64,000 nt of DNA from Polaribacter filamentus. Lineage in GTDB: Bacteria; Bacteroidota; Bacteroidia; Flavobacteriales; Flavobacteriaceae. The notes under the pieces are model-generated. The model ran no database searches and was not told the origin of the DNA. It saw only the letters and a program-made list of their open reading frames with translations. Both the position numbers and the translations under genes were made by a program. Positions 26,490 to 35,460 of the stretch are shown here, one piece after another (the stretch's first letter is position 1; every line of letters starts with the position of its first letter). The stretch covers positions 1 through 64,000 of the forward strand of contig NZ_MQUA01000013.1 of assembly GCF_002943715.1 (NCBI RefSeq). Reading direction: 5' to 3'.

Positions 26490-27763
26490 AAGACCGTTGC
26501 AAGGAAGTGCCTAAAAAAAACAAAAATAACACGTAATTATTTATGTTAAATATGTGATTGTAAGTATATTAAGTTGTAAATTTAGTGTATGAAAATACAA
26601 AAACAACCAACTTTAGCCGATAGCATTTGTGATTTACGAGCAAGAAAAATTAAAAAGACATTTTTCACCCAAATAAACACCCTTATCGATTGGGATACGA
26701 TCTCTATCCTAATAAATAATGATTATTTAAAAGGAAAAAGTGCCACTGGCAAGCCTTCTTATGATGGGACATTACTTTTTAAAATGTGTCTTTTACAAAG
26801 TTGGTATGGTTTAAGCGATTATGAAGTTGAAGACCGAATAAATGACAGTCTTTCCTTTAGTTATTTTTGTGGGATGACCATTGAACAGGTTGCTCCAGAT
26901 CATAGTACTTTAAGTAGGTTTAGAACCGCATTAACCAAAACACAAACCTTCGAAAAATTATTTACCTCCATAAACAAACAGCTAGAAGCACATAATATCA
27001 TTGTAAAAACAGGTTTAATAATAGACGCTAGTGTAATAGATACGCCACTTAGACCAAAAGGAAAAACAAATTTTAAGGTAACCGAAGACCGCTGTGCAGA
27101 CCAAGTAGAAGTACACAAAGAATATCCAGATAGTGTCGATAAAGAGGGTACTTGGTTAAAGAAAAGAGGAAAGTACCATTTTGGGTTTAAAAAGCATCAT
27201 GTAACGGATAACGAAGGACTCGTTCTAGGAGTACTAACCACAACTGCCAGCAAAAATGAGATTGCAAATTTGGAGGAAGTTCTAGAAACTGTAAATGTAG
27301 CATTACCAAAAGGCATCCCTCTAAAGGCAGATAAAGGGTACCAATCAAAGAAAAATGTTGCGATTTTAAAGAAGCGTAATTTAAAGAATCATATCCTTAA
27401 AAAGGCGGTAAAAAATAAACCGTTAACAAAATGGGAAACTAGATTCAATAAATTAATAGGAAAAACAAGGTTTAAAGTAGAACGTACTTTTGGAGGAATA
27501 AAATTATGGTTTAAAGGTGGAATTGCAAGATACAGAGGGATGAAAAAAATGCATACACAAAATTTGATGGAGGCAATATGCTACAATTTATATCGAAGTC
27601 CAGGGATATTTGCGTCTAATTGTAAAAATTAAGGAAAAATGAAGCCTAAAAAAGGCATTTACTCACTTAAAATAGAAAAAAAATAGCATAATCGATGTTT
27701 TAGCTAAAAAAAAGGGAACTCTAAAAAGTAAAATTAATTAAGTTCGCTTTTTGCAACGGTCTT
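26490..27763. mobile_element. IS5-type insertion sequence, 1274 bp, with 5-bp target duplication
   Basis: Terminal inverted repeats AAGACCGTTGCAA lie at 26490-26502 and, inverted, at 27751-27763, a perfect 13-bp match. The flanking direct repeat AATTC is at 26485-26489 and 27764-27768. The element carries a single intact transposase gene on the plus strand. A short hairpin (GCCT...AGGC near 27643-27655) after the transposase may end its transcript. The perfect ends, intact transposase and undamaged target gene indicate recent transposition. Confidence 0.9.
26589..27632 (+). CDS. IS5-family transposase
   Basis: A 347-residue DDE transposase. The N-terminal DUF772-type segment is LINNDYLKGKSATGKPSYDG and CLLQSWYGLSDYEVEDRI. 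Catalytic residues are Asp in GLIIDASVIDTPL (near 145), Asp in IPLKADKGYQSKKN (near 250) and Glu in KTRFKVERTFGGIKLW (near 300), and the Y-(2)-R-(3)-E-like signature follows as RYRGMKKMHTQNLMEA. The full-length frame between intact terminal repeats suggests an active element. It interrupts a DUF4174 gene on the opposite strand. Confidence 0.93.
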   Translation: MKIQKQPTLADSICDLRARKIKKTFFTQINTLIDWDTISILINNDYLKGKSATGKPSYDGTLLFKMCLLQSWYGLSDYEVEDRINDSLSFSYFCGMTIEQVAPDHSTLSRFRTALTKTQTFEKLFTSINKQLEAHNIIVKTGLIIDASVIDTPLRPKGKTNFKVTEDRCADQVEVHKEYPDSVDKEGTWLKKRGKYHFGFKKHHVTDNEGLVLGVLTTTASKNEIANLEEVLETVNVALPKGIPLKADKGYQSKKNVAILKKRNLKNHILKKAVKNKPLTKWETRFNKLIGKTRFKVERTFGGIKLWFKGGIARYRGMKKMHTQNLMEAICYNLYRSPGIFASNCKN

Positions 27764-27948
27764 AATTCAATTTGATTAATAAAATCGGCGTTGTTTTTAT
27801 CGTTCGTACTAATAATTAAAATTCTGTGTTTTCCCAAATATTTTTTAATATTCTGACTAATAGAAACTGGCGTTATCAATAAAAACAACAGATATAATCT
27901 TTTCATCGGTTTCTGTTTATTATAAATGAATCTCAAGAATTTTAAAAA

Positions 27949-29775
27949 CTATTCAACAGCTTTTTTAAAAGCATTTTCGCCACCAACAATAGGTATTGTT
28001 ATTGTTGTTTCTGGTAAATCAATCGTTAATTCAGTTCCTGGTTTTGGTAATAAAGTGTAATTATTATCACTAGAAAAAATCATCAAACCAATTTGTTGTC
28101 CTTTTTTAATAATCTGATCATCAGGTTGTAAGTCAAATTTCATTTCGTAAAATTTACCAGTTTTTAAAGGAGCGCTTTTAGAAATTGATTCGTGATTTTG
28201 TAAATCTGCCCAACCGCGAGTTATTATATTATCGGTGATTTTAGAATTTCTGCCAGTATTCCAAGGCAAAGAAACTAAATATACAGATAAGTTTACCGCA
28301 GCTTTAGAGCTCGAAGCTTTTATAGTAATTGAAGCCAAACCAGAAATATGGATATCTTCTTTTAAAACCGGAGTAACATATAATAAACGGTGATTTGTAT
28401 AAGCTGCTTGGGCTAGTACTTCGGATGAAAATGAATAATTATCTACCAAAGTTTCTTTTCCTTTCGATTTTGAGCTATCAGTAGATAAATTTCCTGTTTC
28501 TGGAGCGCCAGCTTCTAAATAAAAAGTAACCGGACTTGCCTCTGGGTTAGGATATTCTTTATACGCCGTTGGTTCTTCTCTTTTGTCATCCTCTCTAACT
28601 ATCCAAGCTTTCGAATCGTTTTCTACATCGTTTTTAACACCGTGTAAATACCGCGTAAACCAACGATTCATCATTTTCATTGGTGGTGGTCCTCCGTGTC
28701 CATTTTGATGATAATAAATCTGAGTAGGCAAGCCCATTTCTGAAGCTTTCTTATAAATTCTATAACTGTGTTCTGGCATCACATTCCAATCATTAAAACC
28801 GTGAGACATTAATAAAGCGGCTTTCATTGGTTTCATATCATTTATATAATCACGTCCAGCCCAAAAATCATTGTAATCGCCAGTCATTCTATCCATGCCA
28901 TTTGCCATTTCAGTATCACGAACAACTTTATTATTTCTTGCTCTATTTTCTTCTTTTCCACTATGGATAAAATCGTATAAAACATCAATATCTTCTCCTA
29001 AATAGCCGCCAGGAGAGCGCACCAATCCGTTAGAACGATAATAATGATAATAGGAAGTATTTGGCGCCACAGGAATAATTGCTTCTAAACCTTCAACGCC
29101 AGTTGTTGCTGCAGCTAAAGGAATTGTGCCATTGTAAGAAGTTCCTGTCATTCCTACTTTTCCCGTAGACCAAAATGCGGTTACAGTTTCAGTTCCTTCT
29201 CTAGAAGTAAATCCTTTTGCACGACCGTTTAACCAATCTATCACTGCCTTCGGAGCTAAGGATTCATTATCGCCACCAACTGTTGGCGCACCGTCTGATA
29301 AACCGGTTCCTGGTGATGATGAATGCACCACAATATATCCTAAAGGAAGCCAAGTTTTTACTTGAGAATTTGAAATAATTGGGCGTTCGCCTCTTCTTTG
29401 CACTTCCACGTGCGTTCTTGGGTTTTCTTTTGCGCCAATTTCGTGTTTTACTTCCCAAAATAAACCTGGTGCATCTCCAGCTGTTCCTGCATAATATGGA
29501 CTAGACTCGTAAACTACAGGTAATTTTAAACCCTCTGTTTCTGTTTGTTCTGGTCTGGTTACATCTACGTGCATTCGGTCTAATTTGCCGTCTCCATCTG
29601 AGTCAAATGCAGTTTCTACCCATAAATCGTGTTGAATCCATTTTTCTGGATTGTTAAAAGCTTCTACAATTTGAGCTTCCCCATCTTTAAAAATAGGTAC
29701 TGCTTTCTCTTGCGCTTTTATCGAAAAAGCGATAAGAAATAAAATGATAAATTGAATTTTGATGTTATTTTTCAT
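27949..29775 (-). CDS. Secreted CocE/NonD-family hydrolase, Xaa-Pro dipeptidyl-peptidase type (S15)
   Basis: A 608-residue alpha/beta hydrolase with a signal peptide (ends SIKAQ near residue 22). The nucleophile elbow GMTGTSYNGTIPLAAATTG puts the catalytic Ser near residue 210. The YVVHSSSPGTGLSDG loop, LMSHGFNDWNVMPEH (catalytic Asp region) and HQNGHGGPP (catalytic His) follow, and the last 170 residues are the jelly-roll C-terminal domain (RLLYVTPVLKEDIHISGLAS). This layout matches PepX-like dipeptidyl-peptidases, which release X-Pro dipeptides. It is in tandem with a second hydrolase 16 bases upstream, so they probably work together on proline-rich or modified peptides outside the cytoplasm. 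Confidence 0.85.
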   Translation of the reverse strand: MKNNIKIQFIILFLIAFSIKAQEKAVPIFKDGEAQIVEAFNNPEKWIQHDLWVETAFDSDGDGKLDRMHVDVTRPEQTETEGLKLPVVYESSPYYAGTAGDAPGLFWEVKHEIGAKENPRTHVEVQRRGERPIISNSQVKTWLPLGYIVVHSSSPGTGLSDGAPTVGGDNESLAPKAVIDWLNGRAKGFTSREGTETVTAFWSTGKVGMTGTSYNGTIPLAAATTGVEGLEAIIPVAPNTSYYHYYRSNGLVRSPGGYLGEDIDVLYDFIHSGKEENRARNNKVVRDTEMANGMDRMTGDYNDFWAGRDYINDMKPMKAALLMSHGFNDWNVMPEHSYRIYKKASEMGLPTQIYYHQNGHGGPPPMKMMNRWFTRYLHGVKNDVENDSKAWIVREDDKREEPTAYKEYPNPEASPVTFYLEAGAPETGNLSTDSSKSKGKETLVDNYSFSSEVLAQAAYTNHRLLYVTPVLKEDIHISGLASITIKASSSKAAVNLSVYLVSLPWNTGRNSKITDNIITRGWADLQNHESISKSAPLKTGKFYEMKFDLQPDDQIIKKGQQIGLMIFSSDNNYTLLPKPGTELTIDLPETTITIPIVGGENAFKKAVE

Positions 29776-29791
29776 GTTAAAATTTGTTGGG

Positions 29792-31726
29792 TTATTTTAG
29801 TATTGAAAATTCGATTGAAGAATCTGTGAAAACAGTATGTGTTTGCGTTTTAAAATCTTTTTCGTTTGCTTTATAGATATTATCTACGTAGGTCTGCGGA
29901 TTTAAATCGATTAAAGGAAACCAGGTACTTTGTAACTGAATTTGTACTTTATGCCCCTTTTTAAACGTGTGAAAAACATCTTGCAATTTAATGTTTACAT
30001 CCGTTTTTTTATTGGGCATAAAAGGTTCTGGGTGTTCAAAACTATTTCTAAAACGACCACGCATTACTTCGCTACGAACCATTAAATGATAATTACTCAT
30101 TTTTAAATGGTCTTGCATTTTATCATTATTTTCTGCTGCATCCGCAGGATGAACATCAACGACTTTTACAATCCAATCAGCATCAGTTCCCGTGGTAGCT
30201 ACTTTTAATTTTGCTAAAATATCTCCCGCTAAGGTGAAATCTTCGGTTAAAATATCCGTTTCAAAAACCAATACATCGGGTCTTCTTGCTGCAAAACGCT
30301 GATCGTCTGTCATGTATTTTCTTGGCGTAAAAACAGTTTTAATATCTTCAGAATACGGAACGGGTCTTTTAAGATCACTAATAAATTTTATTGCTGCTGT
30401 TGATTTTTTAGTTGCTGTTAATTCTTGATTTTCTGATAAAAACCAATCTTGTTTCACCATATTGTTTGGTGGCCAAGCATTGTAACTTTTCCATTCTTTT
30501 TTACCTGAATCGAAAACATACGCTTCTGGCAATCCAGAGTTTTTATCTCCTTTTCCTTTTAAGAAATGATTAAAGAATTTTGTTTCAATTTCTTTTTGAA
30601 ATTTTAATGAAATAGAATCCCCAAAATAATAATTACCCACATCATTTCTAACAGCAGAACTTGCCCATTTTCCATGATCCCAAGGGCCAAAAACGAGTGT
30701 GTTGTAATTTTCTTTTCCGTTTTTTTCTATGCCTTTATACGTTTCTAGGGGGCCATATAAATCTTCTGCATCAAAGAAACCACCAACAATCATGGTTGCC
30801 ACAGAGCTAGGTACTTTATCCATATGTTGTATAATTCCTTTGCTTTGCCAAACTGAATCGTAATTAGGATGTTCAATAATTTCTTTCCAGAAAAAATCAT
30901 CAATTCTGTCTTTATTTTCGGCCGTTTTTACATCTAATTTATCATATTGAAAATATTCATTCAAGTTTTTTAAAGGCCCTTTGTCTAAGAAAAATTGATA
31001 TTGATCTTGAGTTTTCATTTCTGGTAAAGAATACCAAGCCGAATCCGTTGGCGTGTCTTTGTAGGTTCCAAATAACGGAATAGCTCTAAAATAACTCAAT
31101 AAAAATGCACCATTATGATGAAAATCATCAAAGAAAAAATCGCCAATACAGGCTTGAGGAGAAGCTGCTTTTAGGGCTGGATGCGCATCAATAGCAGAAA
31201 TTGTTGCGTAATGCCCAGGATACGAAATTCCCCAAGTTCCCACATTTCCATTATTGTTTTCTACGTTTTTTACCAACCAGTCAATCGTATCATAGGTGTC
31301 AGAAACTTCATCAGACTGATTTTCTTTTTTATTTGGGATGTAAGCACGCATATTATCATAAACTCCTTCGCTCATCCATCGCCCACGAACATCTTGATAC
31401 ACCACAATATTACCTTCTCTCATTAAATGAACATTCGGACTAATTTTGGTTTTCATTTTTCCTTCTCCATAAGGCGCAGAATTATAAGGAGTTCTTTGCA
31501 TTAAAATAGGATATGTTGTGCTTTTATCATTTGGAGTGTAAATGGTTGTATGGAGTTTAATCCCATCTCTCATTACAATATCAACCTCTTTTTTAGTGTA
31601 GTTCTCCACAACAAAAGTGTCTGTTTTTTCTTCAGTTGCTAATTTTTTTTCCGTTTTTGGAGTACATCCGATAAAATAAATAAAGGATATAGCTATAAAA
31701 AAGAGCCTTAAAGTTTGGTTTTTCAT
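29792..31726 (-). CDS. CocE/NonD-family hydrolase lipoprotein
   Basis: A 644-residue paralogue of the next gene, with a lipoprotein signal (FIYFIGC, Cys near residue 21). The core shows MRDGIKLHTTIYTPND, YQDVRGRWMSEG, the nucleophile elbow GTWGISYPGHYATISA (Ser near residue 166), MIVGGFFDAEDLYGP with the catalytic Asp, and LVFGPWDHGKWA with the His. The C-terminal jelly roll contains LAGDILAKLKVATTGTDADW. Family members include cocaine esterase, glutaryl-7-ACA acylase and alpha-amino-acid ester hydrolase, so ester, amide or peptide substrates are all possible. It sits at the head of a two-gene operon and probably faces the periplasm or cell surface. Confidence 0.85.
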   Translation of the reverse strand: MKNQTLRLFFIAISFIYFIGCTPKTEKKLATEEKTDTFVVENYTKKEVDIVMRDGIKLHTTIYTPNDKSTTYPILMQRTPYNSAPYGEGKMKTKISPNVHLMREGNIVVYQDVRGRWMSEGVYDNMRAYIPNKKENQSDEVSDTYDTIDWLVKNVENNNGNVGTWGISYPGHYATISAIDAHPALKAASPQACIGDFFFDDFHHNGAFLLSYFRAIPLFGTYKDTPTDSAWYSLPEMKTQDQYQFFLDKGPLKNLNEYFQYDKLDVKTAENKDRIDDFFWKEIIEHPNYDSVWQSKGIIQHMDKVPSSVATMIVGGFFDAEDLYGPLETYKGIEKNGKENYNTLVFGPWDHGKWASSAVRNDVGNYYFGDSISLKFQKEIETKFFNHFLKGKGDKNSGLPEAYVFDSGKKEWKSYNAWPPNNMVKQDWFLSENQELTATKKSTAAIKFISDLKRPVPYSEDIKTVFTPRKYMTDDQRFAARRPDVLVFETDILTEDFTLAGDILAKLKVATTGTDADWIVKVVDVHPADAAENNDKMQDHLKMSNYHLMVRSEVMRGRFRNSFEHPEPFMPNKKTDVNIKLQDVFHTFKKGHKVQIQLQSTWFPLIDLNPQTYVDNIYKANEKDFKTQTHTVFTDSSIEFSILK

Positions 31727-31837
31727 TGTTTGATTTATTAAGTTTTGTTAAATCTACGAAACTAAAAAGAGTTAGTGATAAATACTTTTGTTAAAATGAT
31801 TAATAATACTTTCATTCAACTTATAAATTTTAAATTG

Positions 31838-32494
31838 ATGAAAAACAATTTATTTCTCTTGTTTTTAGTGATTTTTTTAGGATTCAATTCTAAAGGGAAT
31901 ACAAATATTGATAAAGAAAATGATGAAATAGTAAATATAGTGGAGCAAAATAAAACATTTCCAAAACTCGAAAAAGATAGATATAATCCAGCTTTTTTAA
32001 TAATGGATGGAACTTTTAATAGAGAGTTTACGGCTCCTTTAGATATTTTTCAGCATACCATTTACAGAGAAAATATAAAAGCGATGAATGTTTTTAGTGT
32101 CATAAATTCTGATAGCTCAATTACCATTTTTGAAGGAATGAGAATTCTCCCAAACTTTAATTATTTAAAAGATTCGCTACCAAAAAAAGATATTTTGGTA
32201 ATTCCTTCTGCAGAATATCATTTAGGTACTTATTTGGAAGACATAGCGATGATTGATTTTGTAAAGAAAATAGGTAAAGAAGCGTTATTTGTAGCATCGC
32301 ATTGTGATGGAGCATTTCTGTTGGCAAAAGCAGGATTATTAAGTAAAAAAGTTTCTTATTTTCCAAGTGATATGAATAAAATGAGAGCAATGTTTCCAAA
32401 TTTAGATGTTAGAAAAGATGTTGCGTAATCTTTAGCTGGTGGTTTGGTTATTGATTGGAATGTAGAAAAAGTACCGCAGTTAAAAATAAAGTAA
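31838..32494 (+). pseudogene. DJ-1/PfpI-family protein, internally deleted and stopped
   Basis: The frame starts best at ATG 31838 (signal peptide MKNNLFLLFLVIFLGFNSKG). It shows the DJ-1/PfpI domain: APLDIFQHT, KDILVIPSAEYHLGT and the nucleophile elbow FVASHCDGAFLLAKAG with the catalytic Cys. Translation then meets a stop after RKDVA at 32426. The same frame continues SLAGGLVIDWNVEKVPQL to a final stop at 32492. Intact relatives have about 40-45 residues between these parts (VHDGKFITSxGGAKSFEAA...), so an in-frame deletion removed that region and GAA became TAA. Two independent lesions outside homopolymers make this a true pseudogene. The role in the intact form was probably a periplasmic hydrolase or chaperone-like protein. 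Confidence 0.75.
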
Positions 32495-32622
32495 TAAAGT
32501 GTTATTTTGCAATCAGTTTTTAAGCCATTGAAGAATCTCATTATGAAGAAAGCGAAATTGAAATAAGCGTAACACGCTATTAAAGTAAAATACGAATCTT
32601 TAATTTTTTAAAAGGTACTATT

Positions 32623-33216
32623 ATGGATGAAGAAATAAGGCAAATTCCGCTATTTATTAAAGCAGAAGAAATTTATATCTTGGTTTGTAAGGTTTTACTG
32701 CTAGTTGAAGAAAATGGGGATAAAAATGATCTTGCAAATAATATTTTAAATGATTACAAAAATTCTCTTAAGAGTAGTGCTTTTACTATTGCTGGAAAAA
32801 TAGTGAATGCTCATAAAGAAGATATGTTGTACCACAGTAGAATGCAAAATGTCGCTATTATAAGAAGTGAGGCTCATTATATTTTAACGAGTATATCTGG
32901 TTTAAAGATTTGTGGATTTAAAGAGCATGATTATTTAGACTTAATTAGAGATGAAATTGAAGCATTTAGAATTTTATTTACAGAATGGGTAAAAACTTTT
33001 AATGTATCGAATTATGTAATCGACAGATGGGGTCTTTTTAATCCGCCAGGAATTAATTTTGACGATTTTGATATTGATGATGAGCTGCCTTTTGATGACC
33101 CTTTTGGTGATGAAGATTATGATCCATCAGGAAATAATTTTGACGATTTTGATATTAATGATGATTTTGATGACGGTATTGATGACGAAGATGAACTTCA
33201 TGAATTGGTGTCGTAA
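32623..33216 (+). CDS. Helical protein with an acidic FDDFD repeat tail
   Basis: A 197-residue protein. Residues 1-130 are four predicted amphipathic helices (IPLFIKAEEIYILVCKVLLL; SAFTIAGKIVNAHKEDMLYH; RMQNVAIIRSEAHYILTSIS; LDLIRDEIEAFRILFTEWVK), similar in layout to small four-helix-bundle proteins of the bAvd type. From about residue 143 the tail is strongly acidic with a duplicated motif (INFDDFDIDDELPFDD and NNFDDFDINDDFDDGIDD). No signal peptide or cysteine cluster is seen. The function is unknown; an acidic tail can mimic DNA or bind metal ions or basic partners. It stands alone between a pseudogene and a structured RNA element. Confidence 0.65.
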   Translation: MDEEIRQIPLFIKAEEIYILVCKVLLLVEENGDKNDLANNILNDYKNSLKSSAFTIAGKIVNAHKEDMLYHSRMQNVAIIRSEAHYILTSISGLKICGFKEHDYLDLIRDEIEAFRILFTEWVKTFNVSNYVIDRWGLFNPPGINFDDFDIDDELPFDDPFGDEDYDPSGNNFDDFDINDDFDDGIDDEDELHELVS

Positions 33217-33277
33217 ACATTTAAAGATTTGTTTTTAGTAAATTGTAATAAAATAGATAGGTTTTCTAAAAGGTCAT

Positions 33278-33378
33278 AAACAAGCCTAGCCCTGATTGAA
33301 CGGCTTGTTTGAGCTCTTTTTTATTCCTATTTAGGATAAAAAAAGCGAGTAGTGAAAGCAGGAAATAGCTTCAAATCT
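33278..33378 (+). ncRNA. Candidate structured RNA upstream of ygiQ (flavobacterial intergenic element, perhaps Flavo-1-like)
   Basis: Two stems with conserved-looking unpaired segments: AAACAAGCC (33278-33286) pairs with GGCTTGTTT (33302-33310) around CTAGCCCTGATTGAA. A second stem (TTTTTTATTCCTA with TAGGATAAAAAAA) follows within 33315-33350. The block ends GAAAGCAGGAAATAGCTTC. I recall the same CTAGCCCTGATTGAA ... GGAAATAGCT framework from many flavobacterial genomes, where it recurs between unrelated genes. Whether it is Rfam Flavo-1 or another element I cannot verify. It lies about 65 bases before the ygiQ start, ahead of its -7 box. Confidence 0.5.
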
Positions 33379-33428
33379 CATAAAAAATTACATTTGTTAA
33401 ATATTGTTTTATTCAATTAAATTTCTTG

Positions 33429-33436
33429 TATTTTTG
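33429..33436 (+). promoter_or_regulatory. -7 box deciding the ygiQ start
   Basis: TATTTTTG fits TAnnTTTG, and it ends 8 bases before ATG 33444. The upstream in-frame ATG at 33426 would lie before the transcription start, so 33444 is the better start. A TTG at 33404-33406 may be the -33 element. Confidence 0.55.
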
Positions 33437-33443
33437 CAAAATT

Positions 33444-35405
33444 ATGGAGAACACTAAAAGACATCAATTAACAGACTGGTTACCAACTACAAACAAGGAA
33501 GTTAAAATTCGTGGTTGGGAAGAATTGGATGTAATTCTATTTAGCGGAGATGCTTATGTAGATCATCCGTCATTTGGACCTGCTGTAATTGGTCGTATTT
33601 TAGAAAGTTATGGTTTGCGAGTGGCGATTGTGCCACAACCAAGTGTAAATGACAATTTGCAAGATTTCGAAAAATTAGGAAAACCTCGTTTGTTTTTTGG
33701 CGTGACTGGGGGTTGTATGGATCCTATGGTTAGTAATTATACTGCAAATAAAAAAAGCCGTGATAAAGATGCATACACTCCAAATGGTGATAAGGGTTTT
33801 AGACCCGATTATGCAACTTCGGTATATTCTAAAATATTAAAGGAAAAATTTCCGGATGTTCCTGTTTTAATTGGCGGAATTGAAGCTTCTTTAAGACGTG
33901 TAACTCACTATGATTATTGGTCTGATAAGTTGTTGCCAACTATTTTGGAAACCTCTAAAGCAGATATGTTAGTGTACGGAATGGGCGAGCAACCTTTGCG
34001 AGAAATTGTAGAATTATTGCAAAAAGGGGTGCCGTTTTCGAGTCTAAAAAACATCAAACAAACGGCTGTTTTAATTGATGAAAATAAAGAAAAATTACCT
34101 TTTGTAAACGATTGGGAAGATGTAACAATAAATTCTCATAAAGCTTGTTTGGCCGATAAAAAAACATTTGCTTCAAACTTCAAAGTGATTGAGCAAGAAT
34201 CAAATAAATTGAAAGCGCGTAGAATTCTACAAGAAGTGGAAGGAAAAACGTTGGTGATAAATCCGCCTTTTCCTACAATGACAGAAGCAGAAATTGATGG
34301 TTCTTTTGATTTGCCTTACACACGTTTACCGCATCCAAAATACGACAAACGTGGGCCAATTCCTGCGTTTGAAATGATAAAATTTTCTATCAATATTCAT
34401 AGAGGATGTTTTGGAGGTTGTAGTTTTTGTACAATTTCTGCGCATCAAGGAAAATTTATTGCTAGTAGAAGTCAGGAATCTGTTTTAAGAGAAATTGATA
34501 AAGTGGCAAATATGCCAGATTTTAAAGGTTATTTATCTGATATTGGGGGCCCATCTGCAAACATGTATCAGATGAAAGGAAAGGTACAATCTATTTGTGA
34601 GAAATGTGTTGCACCAAGTTGTATTTCGCCTGTAGTTTGTTCTAATTTAGATACGTCTCATAAACCTTTAACGGATTTATACCAAGCAGTTGATAAGCAT
34701 CCAAAGATTAAAAAATCGTTTATTGGAAGCGGAATTCGACATGATTTATTAGTGCCAGAATTTAATAAAAATGCAGATCCAAAAGAATTAGATGCATATA
34801 CGGAAGAAGTGATGACCAAACATATTTCTGGGCGATTAAAAGTTGCGCCAGAACATACTTCTGATCCTGTTTTAAAATTGATGCGTAAACCTTCTTTTAA
34901 ATATTTTCACCTCTTTAAAGAACGTTTCGATAGAATCAATATCAAGAAGAAATTAAACTTACAATTGATTCCGTATTTTATTTCTAGTCACCCAGCAAGT
35001 GAAGTAGAAGACATGGCAAATTTAGCTGCAGAAACTAAAGATATGGGCTTTCAGTTGGAGCAAGTGCAAGGTTTTACACCAACGCCAATGACAGTAGCAA
35101 CGGTTATTTATTATTCTGGATACCATCCATATACGCTAAAACCAACGAAGACTCCAAAGACGAAACAGGAGCGTGAAGATCAACATAAATTTTTCTTTTG
35201 GTATAAAAAAGAAAATAAAGAATGGATTAAAAACACGTTGAATAAAGTTGGAAGACACGATTTACTTCAAAAATTATTGCCAGAAAATAACTCTTGGAAA
35301 AAGAACAAAACTGCTCATAAAATAGCACAACACACTTTTGATGATGCCATTCCTTTTAATAAGAGAAAGAAAAAGGTGAGTAGAGCGCCTAAAAGTGCAA
35401 GGTAG
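33444..35405 (+). CDS. ygiQ: YgiQ-family radical SAM protein
   Basis: From ATG 33444 the protein has about 653 residues. The N-terminal cobalamin-binding-like domain (RGWEELDVILFSGDAYVDHP; HPSFGPAVIGRIL) precedes a radical SAM barrel with the iron-sulfur cluster motif CFGGCSFC (Cys near 322, 326 and 329). IHRGCFGG and APEHTSDPVLKLMRKPSF are typical of UPF0313/YgiQ proteins. The basic C-terminal tail (KRKKKVSRAPKSAR) is common in the family. The biochemical reaction is not known; the family is usually described as a B12-dependent-like radical SAM. Length is normal. It is preceded by a structured RNA element and a clear -7 box. Confidence 0.93.
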   Translation: MENTKRHQLTDWLPTTNKEVKIRGWEELDVILFSGDAYVDHPSFGPAVIGRILESYGLRVAIVPQPSVNDNLQDFEKLGKPRLFFGVTGGCMDPMVSNYTANKKSRDKDAYTPNGDKGFRPDYATSVYSKILKEKFPDVPVLIGGIEASLRRVTHYDYWSDKLLPTILETSKADMLVYGMGEQPLREIVELLQKGVPFSSLKNIKQTAVLIDENKEKLPFVNDWEDVTINSHKACLADKKTFASNFKVIEQESNKLKARRILQEVEGKTLVINPPFPTMTEAEIDGSFDLPYTRLPHPKYDKRGPIPAFEMIKFSINIHRGCFGGCSFCTISAHQGKFIASRSQESVLREIDKVANMPDFKGYLSDIGGPSANMYQMKGKVQSICEKCVAPSCISPVVCSNLDTSHKPLTDLYQAVDKHPKIKKSFIGSGIRHDLLVPEFNKNADPKELDAYTEEVMTKHISGRLKVAPEHTSDPVLKLMRKPSFKYFHLFKERFDRINIKKKLNLQLIPYFISSHPASEVEDMANLAAETKDMGFQLEQVQGFTPTPMTVATVIYYSGYHPYTLKPTKTPKTKQEREDQHKFFFWYKKENKEWIKNTLNKVGRHDLLQKLLPENNSWKKNKTAHKIAQHTFDDAIPFNKRKKKVSRAPKSAR

Positions 35406-35438
35406 TAGCAATTTTAATAGCATAGGTTATCTAAATGG

Positions 35439-35460
35439 TTGACTAAATTAGTTTGGTCAA
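35439..35460. terminator. Bidirectional hairpin between ygiQ and the flavoprotein gene
   Basis: TTGACTAAA (35439-35447) and TTTGGTCAA (35452-35460) pair with one G-T wobble, followed by TTATTTTTATTT on the plus strand. It overlaps the stop codon of the convergent flavoprotein gene. Confidence 0.45.

Larger units (their letters stand above)
26208..27906 (-). pseudogene. DUF4174 protein gene split by an IS5-type element
   Basis: The N-terminal part (27906 down to 27764) encodes MKRLYLLFLLITPVSIS, a signal peptide, then KYLGKHRILIISTNDKNNAD and FINQIEL. The C-terminal part (26489 down to 26208) encodes KNKSTEFEERELKVFQALP and ends IDGMPMRQRELKLKNK, the DUF4174 hallmark. Removing the IS and one AATTC copy joins them exactly in frame as NQIELLKNKSTEFEER, giving about 138 residues. 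DUF4174 proteins have a thioredoxin-like fold of unknown function. The insertion therefore looks recent: both halves are otherwise undamaged. The gene would end 7 bases before the monooxygenase start and so may have been co-transcribed with it. Confidence 0.9.

Noticed and set aside
32623..33216. Diversity-generating retroelement accessory (bAvd)
   Set aside because: Only the helical layout is similar; there is no reverse transcriptase, template repeat or variable repeat nearby.
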